Of a stretch of DNA of 64,000 nucleotides, positions 22,479-33,219 are shown in pieces. Position 1 is the first letter of the stretch; every line of letters starts with the position of its first letter. Below the pieces are notes generated by a model, which was not told where the DNA came from, did no database searches, and was given only the letters and a program-made list of their open reading frames with translations. A program made the position numbers and the translations under genes. Source of the DNA: Acholoe squamosa (taxonomy: Eukaryota > Annelida > Polychaeta > Phyllodocida > Polynoidae); assembly GCA_949317995.1 (NCBI GenBank), contig OX439039.1, positions 77,544,002 through 77,608,001 on the forward strand, given 5' to 3'.

Positions 22479-24360
22479 AAGGGCAAAACGCTGTATTACT
22501 GGTTATAGAAATGAGTTGTTGGACAGGGTAAAGGTACTAAAAAAGGCAATTAACCAACGCTTGGTATATAAGAAGCGTACTGTTATGCTACAATTACTTA
22601 ATAAATACAGAAAGGACCCAAAAAGATTTTGGAAAATATTAAAGCTGGTATGGCAAGGCAAGGCAACGACCCCGACAATGAACTTAGTGGATAAAGATGG
22701 TAATGTGGTTTTAATGGGTCAACTTGCCAACTATGTAAATGATTTTTATATTAATATTGGTAGTGATCTTGCTAGGGCGTTTACTATCCAGCCCTATCCT
22801 GATCTAGCACCTCAGTGTGAGAATATTATGACACTGAGAACCTGTACTATTGATGTATGTATTGACATATTAAAATCCATCGATGGGAGTAAGAACTCAT
22901 GTATTACAAATATACCTTGTAATATGGTAAAGGAATGTCTTTTAATAAAACCTGAGTTACTTGAAAATTTTATAAATAGATCCATTGCTGATGCTAAATT
23001 TCCAGACCTGTTGAAAATAAGTTATGTGGTACCATTACCCAAGGATGGGTTACTAAGTGATGTATCTAATTGGAGACCGATCACTATGACTAATGTTTTC
23101 TCTAAACTTATTGAGAAATGTGTACATCGACAGTTAATGAATTTCATTACAGAAAATAATATAATAAGTGGAAATCAATATGGTTTTATTCCTGGTAAAT
23201 CTACTGTTGATGCAACTTTTGGACTGATTCAATACTTGTTTGAAGCTAGAAATCGGAATGAATATTCAGTTATTTTGTTTTTGGACATAAAAAAGGTGTT
23301 TAATACTGTAAATCTAAATATAATGTTAAAGAAATTGAAATATATAAACTGTGATGATATGTGTCTGAAATGGTTTGAAAGTTTTCTATGTAATAGACTC
23401 CAATCAACAAGAGTTAATAACAAGTCTTCTGACACAAAGGTTATGGATTGTGGAGTAGCTCAGGGCACAGTACTGGGTCCATTGATGTTTAACCTGTATT
23501 TAAATTCTATAGTGTCAATTATTGAACACTGTCAATATTTCCTGTATGCGGATGATGTAGCATTGGTGGTAAATGGAAATGATGTTGAAATAATGTCAAG
23601 TCTATTACAGTCTGATGTCAATAGAATTGGTGAATGGTGTAAGACAAATATACTTACAGTTAATGTCAGGAAGACCAAATTATTATGGTGTCATTCGACA
23701 AGACAGTGTATTAACCCTATGGATATCTTTATGCAAGGTACTAAATTAACTGTTGTACAGAGTTTTTCATACCTTGGTGTCTTAATAGATAGTGGTTTAA
23801 CTTTTAAATCACATTGTAAAAAAGTAGATATGATGGGTACAACTAAGCTGAAACAATTGAGAAATATAGTGAAGTATGTTGATAGAGAAAATTCCCTGCG
23901 TATTTACAAACAAATGATTGTACCAACTTTAGAATATTACAGTTATATCCTAGATAGTGGACCCAAGACCATTGTAGACCATATTGATGTAATCCAAAAT
24001 CACTGCCTTAGGGCCTGTTTAAAGGTAAGAAATGCCCAAGATATGCATGTAGCTGATTTACTACAGCAGTGTAAGGTGGACGCCCTAGACATAAGGAGAA
24101 GAAAGTCCTTGACATGCCTGATGTATAAATATGCACAAGATATTGATCATATACTGGTACCTCCTAGGTTATTAAGAGGACATGATAAGAAGAAGATAAA
24201 AGTGAATAGGCCAGTCTATGAATCATACAGGGTTAGTCCGCTATATAGAGGTAACCGTCTTTGGGAAACTCTGACAAGTGATATACAACAGAAGGATACT
24301 CTAAACAACTTTAAAGCATGTTTAAAAGGAGAGGTATTAAATACCTTGGGCAATGTCTGA
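22468..24360 (+). CDS. LINE reverse transcriptase, second part of ORF2
   Basis: This is the target-primed reverse transcriptase. The frame is open from the A run (KRLFRRAKRC linker). Motifs in order: SNWRPITMTNVFSKLIEK, GFIPGKSTVDATF, motif A ILFLDIKKVFNTVN near 23275, GVAQGTVLGPLMFNLYLN, and the catalytic box YADD at 23545-23556, then the thumb and a C-terminal region with LGVLIDSGLTFKSH and MIVPTLEYYSYI typical of CR1/Jockey elements. The catalytic first Asp of motif A is present, but the normally conserved second Asp (AFD) is Asn (VFN). The ORF ends in TGA at 24358-24360. Confidence 0.88.
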   Translation, partial: RLFRRAKRCITGYRNELLDRVKVLKKAINQRLVYKKRTVMLQLLNKYRKDPKRFWKILKLVWQGKATTPTMNLVDKDGNVVLMGQLANYVNDFYINIGSDLARAFTIQPYPDLAPQCENIMTLRTCTIDVCIDILKSIDGSKNSCITNIPCNMVKECLLIKPELLENFINRSIADAKFPDLLKISYVVPLPKDGLLSDVSNWRPITMTNVFSKLIEKCVHRQLMNFITENNIISGNQYGFIPGKSTVDATFGLIQYLFEARNRNEYSVILFLDIKKVFNTVNLNIMLKKLKYINCDDMCLKWFESFLCNRLQSTRVNNKSSDTKVMDCGVAQGTVLGPLMFNLYLNSIVSIIEHCQYFLYADDVALVVNGNDVEIMSSLLQSDVNRIGEWCKTNILTVNVRKTKLLWCHSTRQCINPMDIFMQGTKLTVVQSFSYLGVLIDSGLTFKSHCKKVDMMGTTKLKQLRNIVKYVDRENSLRIYKQMIVPTLEYYSYILDSGPKTIVDHIDVIQNHCLRACLKVRNAQDMHVADLLQQCKVDALDIRRRKSLTCLMYKYAQDIDHILVPPRLLRGHDKKKIKVNRPVYESYRVSPLYRGNRLWETLTSDIQQKDTLNNFKACLKGEVLNTLGNV

Positions 24361-24553
24361 TTCATATGAATTTTATGTATTGACTAGTGTAATTTCATAT
24401 GATAGTTTCATGGAAACTATCTGAACTTCAATTATGACTCAATTGAACCTGTGTATAACTATTGTATCAATTATCCCACTTGGCGACTTGTTGTAATAAC
24501 TTATGTCTAAGTGTTTCGAGAAGCCAATAAACAGTGTTGAAACTTCAAAACTT

Positions 24554-24845
24554 CATTCCCCCATCTTACCCTCGCACCCACTTACACACCCCCTCATCCT
24601 GCCCTCACACCCACTTACATACCCTCACCCTGCTCTCACACTCACCTACACCCCCATCACCCTGTCCTTACACCTACTTACATACCCCCCATCCTACCCT
24701 CGCACCCACTTACATATCCCCTCACCCTGCCCTCCCAACCACTTAGGTACCCCCTCACCCTGCCCTCACACCCACTTACACACCCCCTCTCTCTGCCACC
24801 ACACCCACTTACATAGCCCCTCACCCTGCCCTCACACCTACTTAC
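24554..24845. repeat. 33-bp minisatellite, right part
   Basis: Same unit as 21129-21520, continuing after the LINE. It runs directly into a tRNA-like sequence. Confidence 0.9.
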
Positions 24846-24869
24846 TTTTTCACCAACCTCTACATTGGT

Positions 24870-24946
24870 GGAGAAACCAGGACCCGAACCCGGGGCCCTC
24901 GAACTTCGAAGTGGCTGCTCAACCTATGAGCTACTTCCCCTGGCCT
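24870..24946 (-). mobile_element. tRNA-derived SINE head or tRNA pseudogene
   Basis: On the minus strand an A-box-like TAGCTCATAGGTTGAGC and a B-box-like GGGTTCGGGTCC are spaced as in a tRNA, and CCAGG/CCTGG can pair as part of an acceptor stem. The anticodon arm is not convincing and the body after the B box is short. More likely a SINE head than a working tRNA. Confidence 0.6.
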
Positions 24947-25063
24947 GACGTTCTCACCTTCCAACCACACCTGGATCCGTATGATACACACTAGGGGGCA
25001 GTGGTTACCCGGAGACCATTCCCTAGGGGTCAGTCAACCGAGTACAGGGAATTACTGACCCTG

Positions 25064-25676
25064 CATAAGTATTGATGACAACTGCTAAAAAGGACATCAC
25101 CGCCTGTAAATTTCAAAGGGGATTGACCTCTTGCAGAACAAAATGGTGAGTGCACTCTCAAAAGTACTGTTGTGTTTACTAGACATGGCTGTGAACTGTT
25201 AATAAAAGTCACTGTATTTGTTATGCTGAGAAATGGTGTGATTTCTATATTGAAGTCCCAGAAAATGGCACAATAAGCACTCCATTTGGGATTGACAATT
25301 TTTTCTAGTTTGACAATTATCTATAATACCATCACAGGCTGAAACAACATAAAATACTAGGCTGCTTATTGAATATGTTGGGTTTAATGGTAAAGGCAAG
25401 ACACTCTGGTTTGGTGATTTTGTATCACAGTAGGCGGCACCACTGTCTATGGTTTCCCCCCATAGACAGTGGTGTCGCCTGTACTGCAAAGATGACAGTG
25501 GATATCCACCCTGATCTTTAGAGTACAGGCGGCACCACTCTCTTAGGGGGAAACATAGACAGTGGTGCCGCCTACGGTGATACTAAATGACCAAGACTAG
25601 AGTGTCTTGCCTTTACATATAATATACATAACCATATACTAGCAGCCTAAAATTCTGTGTTGTTTCGGCCTGTGAT
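25064..25676 (+). repeat. Dispersed repeat with palindromic right half, copy 1
   Basis: Starts 'tattgatgacaactgctaa' and ends 'gtttcggcctgtg'. The second copy is 37668-40105. The right half (25331-25676) folds back: 'cacaggctgaaacaac' pairs with 'gttgtttcggcctgtg', and 'ggcggcaccactgtctatgg' has its inverse near 25557. Noncoding. A MITE is likely. Confidence 0.8.
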
Positions 25677-27988
25677 GTAGGCTATCAACCCCTTTGCTTT
25701 GACAGCATTCATCCATCATGACAACCAATAGATTAGATGTAAAAAATAAGGTATCGGCTGAAAACGAGTCAGGCCATACACGTTTTCCTCAGCACTCTCT
25801 GAAAGGCTTTGCAGAGGTTCGTCCTCGTTATCTTTTGGCAAGAACCTCCAGAAGTACTCTACATCATGCAGATCATTAGTGCCCGGGGTGAATATTGAAT
25901 TAATCTGATGCACTTATTGAAACTTTAAGTTAATTCATGAAATGGACTGAAATGATATATGCTCTCAATAACCTGATATCCCTTTCCTAAAGGAATGTAC
26001 ATTATTGAGGAAGTAGAGAGTCAAAAGAAACATGGAAATATCATGAAATTAAGATTTTAAGAGTTACCAATTTCCTTACCACAAAGTAAATGGCAGATTT
26101 GTCTAAGCTTGGTCATGCTTTAGGCATTAGTGACTTTCATTATCCCACGACGTCGATTACTGAACCTTGCATTGTCTAAACCTTCAAAGAACAAGTTAAA
26201 ATAGGCTTCCACGGGATTCCTCACGGAGGTCCCTTTAAGCTTATAGAGTCTGTTCTTCCAACTTGATTTTTCTCTTGAAACTTAGCCAAACTCATGGGAA
26301 TCCAAATGTAGCGGCCGAGGCAATTGTCATCACCTTTCCTCTCACCTCCGTGTGATGTAGTTATTTTGCCCCCCCCCCCCTGTGTTGGCCGCCCCTGCCT
26401 CCTCCTGCCCCTCCGTAGCCTATTGCTGGCACCCCTCTCTGCACTCCACAATGAAACAGAGACACCATTCGCGTAAATGTTTATCAAAAAGTAATACTTC
26501 TTAATGTATTCCAGATGAACACAGCCTCTCTTTTTCTGTGACTACCCACTGCCTACTTTCAGTTCTAAGATAAGCGCTCAAAGTTACCATTAGTGAGTTT
26601 TCTTTTATTCCGTTCCTTTTATTTTTACTTCAACTAATAACATCCATAAAACTACTATTATTTCATTTTAATTAGTTGTTAAAGCCTTTTGCCTGTGATT
26701 TGCCAGAGTTTTCTCGGAGAGTTGGGCAGAAGACTTTACACCTTCTCATTACTTAATTTTACCAACTTTTCATCAAGGAAAAAAAGACTTTCCTTTTCCA
26801 GCTATCAATGGTTTTCCATATCAACATCGCACCCTCTTCTAAATTCTCTTCATGTGTGAACTTATCAATTGGAGCTTATTATAAGCAATTTTCTAACGAG
26901 GATGGTGTAGGTATGGCAGCCGAGTGCAGGGGCCGGGCTCTCCCTTCATAACCCACTCCCCTTGCCATGCCTGCCTCCCGTGCCTGCCCAGCCCGGCCCG
27001 GCCCGCTAACACAGTTCTTCACTCTCCAGGGCTACTTATCTCTTATATGTTTCCTGTTCACACTCTGCACCAACCTACTTTTTTATTTACTTCAAGAATG
27101 AACCTTTTGGCGTTAACTGCACTACAGTGGACAATTGATTTGACCTTTATCATAGATTTGAAACATTCTGATTGTACATTTTTCAGAATAACCATGGCGC
27201 TGCCATGATAGTATCCTTACATTGATCAATAAAGCCTTTTTGAATCTTGTCTGATTGCATAACAAAGAAATGTCTGAGGAAGTAAAGCTTTATCATGAAT
27301 AGTCTAGTAGTACAAAGCGTGTATGGCTACCCAGTACAATTGCATTCCATTTTACCAAATCACTAGAGATGGTCTGCAGTTACTATGTTGTAGTAGAAAC
27401 GGGGTTTGGTGATTTTTCAGTGCTTTGGTCAGCGTGCAGCATTCTGAAATTTCAGTGGTTTGGTGATCGTTCAATGTTCTGAAATCGTCCCTTGGCTATT
27501 GAGCATCTGCGGCAACTTCCCTCCTGTCTACGGTAAAGTTGGGCTTCTCCTATAAGTTATCATCTTTAACAAAAATGGCCTTTTTCATATGTCGCCCTTT
27601 GTTTCCCCTCTTATTGGGTGTTTCCAAATTCCATGCCGAGCAGCTGCTAACCTACTCCACGTGTAAGTGGCGATCACATAATATTATGAACCGCACCTGG
27701 GGTTGGGAGAAATCTATAAGCCTCTCTTGGTGCTTGAGGTTTGCTATTTCGGTAGAGTTCTACAGCATAATGCTACATGCATACCATCCATTCATTTCTA
27801 CAGGCTACGGCTACTTGAGGTTAGAACCTATATCCTATATCGTCGCCTCAGTGCAACAAGGTTGCATCTGCATTTTTCAAGTTTTGTAGGTGAGGCAAAA
27901 GTAGTGTTACAGTTACTATAGCACAAAGTGGCCAGAACCTTATTTCACTGGGGTCTGCAGGCACATATCATAGGCAGAACTTCGGTGC
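25677..27988. other. No gene recognised
   Basis: Contains a poly-C tract (26368-26381) and a small GC-rich patch at 26925-27005 ('cccggcccggcccgc'). Several 60-116 codon ORFs occur, none with a recognisable domain or codon pattern. I see no splice or promoter combination that I would defend. Confidence 0.35.
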
Positions 27989-28001
27989 TTTCATAGTAGG
28001 T

Positions 28002-28206
28002 GAGTGAGTGAGTAAGTGAGTGAGTAATAGATGTTTAACGCCATTTCGACAGCTAAGGTCATATTCATGGCGAGAACTACATTACACAATTTCACAGAGG
28101 AATGTATCAGCAGCTGATCAGTGCCACCGCATATGTGCACCACACACATCCTGAGGGAATAGATAAGAGGAGAAATAGACCCTTTTAAGTGGGCTAGGGA
28201 AGCCCG
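28002..28206 (+). mobile_element. GAGTGAGT...ACGCC SINE-like retroposon, copy 1
   Basis: Starts with a GAGTGAGT run, then 'gtttaacgccatttcgacag', and ends GGGCTAGGGAAGCCCG, a terminal hairpin. A perfect 13-bp duplication TTTCATAGTAGGT flanks it (27989-28001 and 28207-28219), which indicates target-primed retroposition. I cannot find clear tRNA A and B boxes. No poly-A tail. Confidence 0.88.
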
Positions 28207-28219
28207 TTTCATAGTAGGT

Positions 28220-29369
28220 AGATTGGGGTCATTAGATGGTAAAACAGAAGCAAACTCCATCTTGCCAAAATGCAAAACCTTGTTGCACTGAGGCGATGAT
28301 ATATTGGTTTGCTATAAACCGCAGTTTGGGCCTGATAATAGAATATTATAGTTTGTATATGTAAAACCACATTATAAGCCGTACCGTGACTTCCGATAAC
28401 CCTCGGTATCCCTCTGAAATGGACTATAAGATTTGGCTTATTTCAGGCGTTTTTCGGCTACTCGAGATCAAGTGTTTAGTGCAGCTAAGAGAAATGGGGC
28501 AGAGATAAAGTAGACAGCGAGGACCACTACATGGAGAGTGGCTGCAGGGGTGACTGAGTCTGGCTGCGTGGGCGTACTTCCATCTCCCGCTGCGCCACCT
28601 ATCGACTGGTCGCCGAAATAGCTACCGAGAGAAGCTCCCCTGGGCGTATGCCGGTTTTTCACGGCTGTGTTTGATCGTGGCTGTTCACAACATGCCTAAA
28701 GTTCCCGCTGCCCATGCATAAGGAAAGAGGCGAGTGGCCTTCCAGAGGGTGGCTATGTAGGGGGAGTATGCATATAGTCATATACAGGCAAATAGGTTTG
28801 GGGCTCTGCCCATACATACCTAGCGGCTAGACAGACAGACATATTAGGCTTTATGGTATTAGAGGCATAGGCTGCAGGTGTGAGGGCAATGCACAATGCT
28901 TTAGATGACGGTGTTTTATGGTTTAGGCCAGCTTTAAAATCTTAAAGTGCTGTATAGTATACCACAACTAATGCTGTAATTTAGTAAACTGTCACAGATT
29001 CGACAGCTTAGCCGAGCTTCTACTTCAAGTGACTTCCCCCTGTTGTCTAAGTTTCAACAGCTTACCCAGGTCTCCACCTGAATTGACTGTGAGTCGTGTA
29101 GCAGGATTAAAAAGTGGGGGCGGAGCTGCTGAAAAAGTGTGGGGATGAGCTGTAAAGAAATTGCATTTCAATATAATCTTTAGTGGCACCTGTAAAAGTG
29201 TAGACGATGCATCCCCCATACCCCGGTGATTTGAGTAGGGAAAAAAGCCTTTGGTAGAGCTAGTGCGAGTCGTGTTTGGAAATAAGGCTTTGGCCGTGCG
29301 GACAGTGTGAACAGAATAAGGAAATCAAATTCTGTTGCAGAGGACTTTAGTGGTGTAGGGAAAGTGGGA
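28220..29369. other. No gene recognised
   Basis: A minus-strand reading frame at 28468-28686 has a hydrophobic C-terminus but no ATG (see rejected items). Otherwise nothing supportable. Confidence 0.35.
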
Positions 29370-29870
29370 TTTGGCACAGGGTGTAAGTAGTATGGGGAAA
29401 GCAGGCATTGATACAGGGAGTGTGAGTAGTATGGGCAAAGCAGATTTTGATGCAGCCAGTGTGAAAAGTATGGGGAAAGCAGGCTTTGATACAGTCAGTG
29501 TGAGTAGTATGGGTAGGAAGGCTTTGATACAGTCAGTGTGAGTAGTATGGGGAAAGTAGGCTTTGATACAGTCAGTGTGAGTAGTATGGGGAAAGTAGGC
29601 ATTGATACAGTCAGTGTGAGTAGTATGGGGAAAGTAGGCATTGATACAGTCAGTGTGAGTAGTATGGGGAAAGTAGGCATTGATACAGTCAGTGTGAGTA
29701 GTATGGGGAAAGTAGGCATTGATACAGTCAGTGTGAGTAGTATGGGGAAAGTAGGCATTGATACAGTCAGTGTGAGTAGTATGGGGAAAGTAGGCATTGA
29801 TACAGTCAGTGTGAGTAGTATGGGTAGGAAGGCTTTGATACAGTCAGTGTTTGTAGTATGGGGAAAGCAA
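29370..29870. repeat. 39-bp minisatellite
   Basis: About a dozen units based on 'agtatggggaaagtaggcat' plus 'tgatacagtcagtgtgagt'; the central six or so are almost identical. The 39-bp period keeps both strands open and produces 100-148 codon ORFs that are not genes. Confidence 0.95.
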
Positions 29871-30039
29871 GCGTTTAATCAGGCATTACCTTATTTCAGC
29901 TGTGCCCTGACAGACCTGGGTGGGAAAACAGTATCTTATAATCCACCTCGAAACAAAGGTAGTGTGAGTAGTATTCATGTGTGAGTAGGCTCTTTGAAGA
30001 ACGCAGTACTAAAGGTATAGTAGGCCTAGATGAAGGCTT

Positions 30040-30300
30040 TGGTGCAGGTAGTGTGAGTATAGTATAGGGAAAGTACGCTTTGCTACAGTCAGTGTGAGTA
30101 GTATGGGGAAAGTGAGCTTTGGCGCAGGATGTGAGTAGTATAGGGAAAGTAGGCGTTGGGTTAGGCTATAGGCTTTGATACAGGTAGTGTGAGTAGTATG
30201 TGGAAAACACGCTTTGGGCCAGGGTGTGGCTAGTATCGGGAAGTAGGCTTTGATACAGTCTGTGTGAGTATTATATGGAAAGTAGGCTTTGGGGAAATTT
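30040..30300. repeat. Diverged outlier units of the 39-bp minisatellite
   Basis: 'gtgtgagtagtatgggg' and 'ggctttgatacag' phrases recur with irregular spacing. These look like older, decaying units of the array at 29370-29870. Isolated phrases continue to about 30730. Confidence 0.75.
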
Positions 30301-31263
30301 AGACAGAGGTGCACTATAAGGTGTGGCGACAGAACCAATTTCGTCACAAAGTGGGTTTGGACAGCCTGACTTACATAAGGGAAGAAATTGGCAGTGAAGA
30401 CACTCTAATGTGGATCACTTAATAAGCAGAGTAGATCTTCTTGTGGCAAAGGGGGCTTTGATAGCTTTTATTCAGAGAAATGAGGTCTTAACCTAGTCCG
30501 GTTGTGTATGATTTAATATAAAATTACACAATGCATGTATCCCGAGTAGAATGAGGTTGCTCTTAGGTCTATTCAGACAGGTTTATTTCACAACCGCCAT
30601 ATAAATAGTAAAAAGAAGAGGTCTCAAATAATACAGGTATGCCTTCCCTCTTCCTACTCACCATAAAGAATAAGGCAATATAGGGAAAGTAAGCTTAAGT
30701 GCAGGCGATGTGAGTAATATTGGGAAAAGCCTTGGAGGAGGTGCTTTCTGAGCCTCATTTAACGGGCCATTTCCCAGATTAAAATTCAGTCAGTCTAGAT
30801 AAAGGAATTTGGAAGATAGAGTAAATTCAAGTTTTCTTTGTAGTCTCGGTTCATTTTGCATTAATACTGATGGATCTTAATAGCTTATTTTTCAAACCAT
30901 CAAGGTACATCTTTCCAACTACCCCCACCTGTGTTCAGACTGCATTGGCCCTCATCAGAACATTGGTGCCACGCCGACAATCTAGATTACTAAATATATT
31001 TATTCAAAAGACCATGTTAGTATACAGAAAAATTGGAGAAAATCAATATGTCTAGCAGGACCAAAATATGTAATGAATATCTGAATATTCTATTATTTAT
31101 TGACTGTAAGATTACACAAAGGTTCTCAACATGTAAAACATAAGTATAAATAAACTGATAATGTTGGTTTACTGGAAGGGTACAGTTGAAAGCCGAATAG
31201 TGACCGTGTAAAAACCATGTGATTAATGAGGCAATATGAATACTCAAACTCATAATATTGTGT
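30301..31263. other. No gene recognised
   Basis: AT-rich sequence with no supportable feature other than isolated minisatellite-like phrases. Confidence 0.35.
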
Positions 31264-31555
31264 GTCAGGTAGTGATCATTTTTTTAACAACAGGGAGGGA
31301 GGGGGGGCTGGAGCATTTGCGCATGGATGTGTGAAAATGTTTTTAACGGACCCCCTCTCAAGGGTAAATTCTTTTTGACCCCCCATAGGGGAAGAAAATT
31401 GCACGTGAATGCACCCTTTTACCTATAGTAATGCTCTGGCTTTTTTCTACTGAAAATAGATGAAATTGTTTCGAACCCCCACCTTAGAGGGTTCGAAAAA
31501 AATTTGATCCCCCCTGGTCAAGGGTTCAAAAAAATTCTGACCCCCCAACCCACCA
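31264..31555 (+). mobile_element. PIF/Harbinger-like MITE, copy 3, decayed
   Basis: 'gtagtgatcatttttttaac' and the poly-G/poly-C interior match 14237-14557, but the right TIR is missing. The sequence breaks off after 'accccccaacccaccagc'. More diverged than the other two copies. Confidence 0.75.
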
Positions 31556-31622
31556 GCTAAAGTAACCGAAATTTGAGCAGTGCTAAAATTCACACTGCCC
31601 GACAGTGGTCTATTTAAGAAAA

Positions 31623-32037
31623 TACCATAAAACCCTGCGTATATACTAAGGCTTTTAGACCATTTCAGACCCTTGGTGTGGCTTATAGGATGTCAGGGTG
31701 TGGCTTTTGAGGGAGTGAGTGAGTAACATATGTTTAACGCCATTTCGACAGCTAAGGTCATATTCATGGCGAGAACTACATTACACAATTTCACAGAGGA
31801 ATGTGTCAGTGCCCACGCATATGTGCACCACACACATCCGAGGGGATAGCAGAGAGGAGAAATAGACCCTTTTAAGTGGGCTAGGGAAGCCCGGTGTGGC
31901 TTTTATGCGTGGTTTGAATATATAGACATTAATAAGGAATGAGAACTTTCCAGGCTTCAGATGTGGCTTAAAGCATTCTCAAAAGTCCGGGTATGGCTTA
32001 TATGCAGGTGCAGCTAACGTACAGGGTTTTACAGTGA
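31623..32037. mobile_element. TIR element with TACCATAAAACCCTG ends, split by a SINE
   Basis: Left end TACCATAAAACCCTGCGTAT; the right end is the approximate inverse (CAGGGTTTTACAGTGATA). Phrases such as 'ggtgtggctttt' and 'gtatggcttatatgcaggtg' repeat inside it. It is interrupted at 31709-31892 by a SINE. It resembles the TACCGTAATC element at 55087-55838 in its terminal bases. Confidence 0.65.
31709..31892 (+). mobile_element. GAGTGAGT...ACGCC SINE-like retroposon, copy 2
   Basis: Same core and 3' hairpin as 28002-28206. It is flanked by a perfect 12-bp duplication GGTGTGGCTTTT (31697-31708 and 31893-31904). A deletion relative to copy 1 removes about 11 bp near 'gtatcagcagctgatcagtg'. Inserted inside an older TIR element. 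Confidence 0.9.
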
Positions 32038-32344
32038 TATAGATGTACACAATGCTGATAATGACTCATGGGTTTCTAACTCATAATGGTTGTTTTTTCC
32101 CAGCCTGTAGAAATAGTTGCACGAATGCTGCCCTGGTTGCTGGCCAGGCCTGGGTGAGAAAGTTGTATCTTAGAAGCCACCTCCAAGCAAAGCTTTGCAT
32201 TTGACTGCCATAGTGTAGGTTAGCTATCGCCCATTATCATTCTGAACTCAATCCTGTGGCACCGCTAGCAGCATTGCCCTGCCAAGACTGATAGCAGATT
32301 GTAGCAGTCTTATAAGCACATGCATAGAACCTATAGTTATGACA

Positions 32345-32663
32345 GGGGCCTAGGAAAAGACTAGGGGAGAGGAGGGGAGGAGGAGGTGGGGCCTGAATAT
32401 GTGTGGGCCCCCTCAAAATTTGCCAGGACCCATGATATAATGCAAAATTTCCCACAGATAAATATATATGGTAGGAGAATGGGAAAAGGTAGGAGCCTGG
32501 GCTTTAAATTAGAGGCAAAAGTCAGCAAGGAATACTTTTATACACATATCTTATTATCACATATCATATCTTATCATGCATGAATAAATGTCTAGTGGAT
32601 GAATCATAATGGGTGAGTTGTGTTCCCCCTGGGCCCTCCAAATGAAGATTTGGTTCCTATGCC
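32345..32663 (-). mobile_element. GGCGTAGGAA MITE, inverted copy
   Basis: Reverse-orientation counterpart of 18041-18361: 'aggcaaaagtcagcaagga' and 'cccatgatataatgcaaaat' match the interior in inverse. The ends are GGCCTAGGAA-like and TTCCTATGCC, each with changes from the consensus, so it is older. Confidence 0.7.
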
Positions 32664-32778
32664 TCTGCTTTATATGCTCAATTGTCTCAATCTCAGCTAT
32701 TACTTTTACATACAATGGGTGCTCATTCAAGGATCCGATGCTTCTACAGGCCACAAAGGTGCTCGTTGGTAGTCCCCA

Positions 32779-33027
32779 CCCAGTCAGCACATAGGTATGG
32801 GAATGCGCTGGCCTTTCTGGGCTAGCCCAGATGTCGGTTTAAGCTGGTAAATTACCGGCCTGGCTGGTGGGGCCAAGGTGGACTCAGCCCAGAAGCAAGT
32901 GTCTGGGCCTAGCCCACCGGGGCCCCACCTCTCAGCCCAGACATTGACCAGGTTGAATCTACATCTGGGCTAGCGCCGAAAGCCCAGTTGTTTCCCATCT
33001 GGGCCACAAAAGAACGTGCTGGCTGGG
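32779..33027. mobile_element. Palindromic CCCAGTCAGCAC MITE
   Basis: Ends CCCAGTCAGCAC and GTGCTGGCTGGG. 'ctgggctagcccagatgt' near 32818 is inverted as 'acatctgggctagcgc' near 32962. Most of the 249 bp folds back. No ORF. Confidence 0.75.
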
Positions 33028-33219
33028 TAGGCGCCCTAAACTAGTGGGCTGCCAGCCTGGTACCTTAACTTTCCTGTGTCCTCATGATCGGGACTATTGT
33101 CTATATGAGGCAGGAAGCATGGGATCATGGGACAATATTTGCTCACTGACTCACCTCCTGGTTCATGTGTATGCCTACTGGTGAGCGGAATCGATCTAGT
33201 GTTAGGAGCTGGGTAGGGA

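Larger units (their letters stand above)
21521..24553 (+). mobile_element. CR1/Jockey-group LINE, 5' truncated, inserted in a minisatellite
   Basis: The element carries an endonuclease and a reverse transcriptase, an AATAAA at 24526-24531, and no poly-A tail. It interrupts the 33-bp array: CATT occurs at 21517-21520 just before it and at 24554-24557 just after it, a possible short target duplication. No ORF1 is present and the array abuts the endonuclease start, so it is probably 5' truncated. Of about 3.03 kb, all but the short 3' tail is coding. Confidence 0.85.

Noticed and set aside
28468-28686. Minus-strand frame with a hydrophobic C-terminus (LHVVVLAVYFISAPFLLAAL)
   Set aside because: No ATG in the open frame, no convincing splice acceptor and no recognised family. 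It could be an exon, but the sequence alone does not support it.
29495-29984. 148-codon and 100-codon ORFs on opposite strands
   Set aside because: Both are translations of the 39-bp minisatellite, a multiple of three, with no other protein features.
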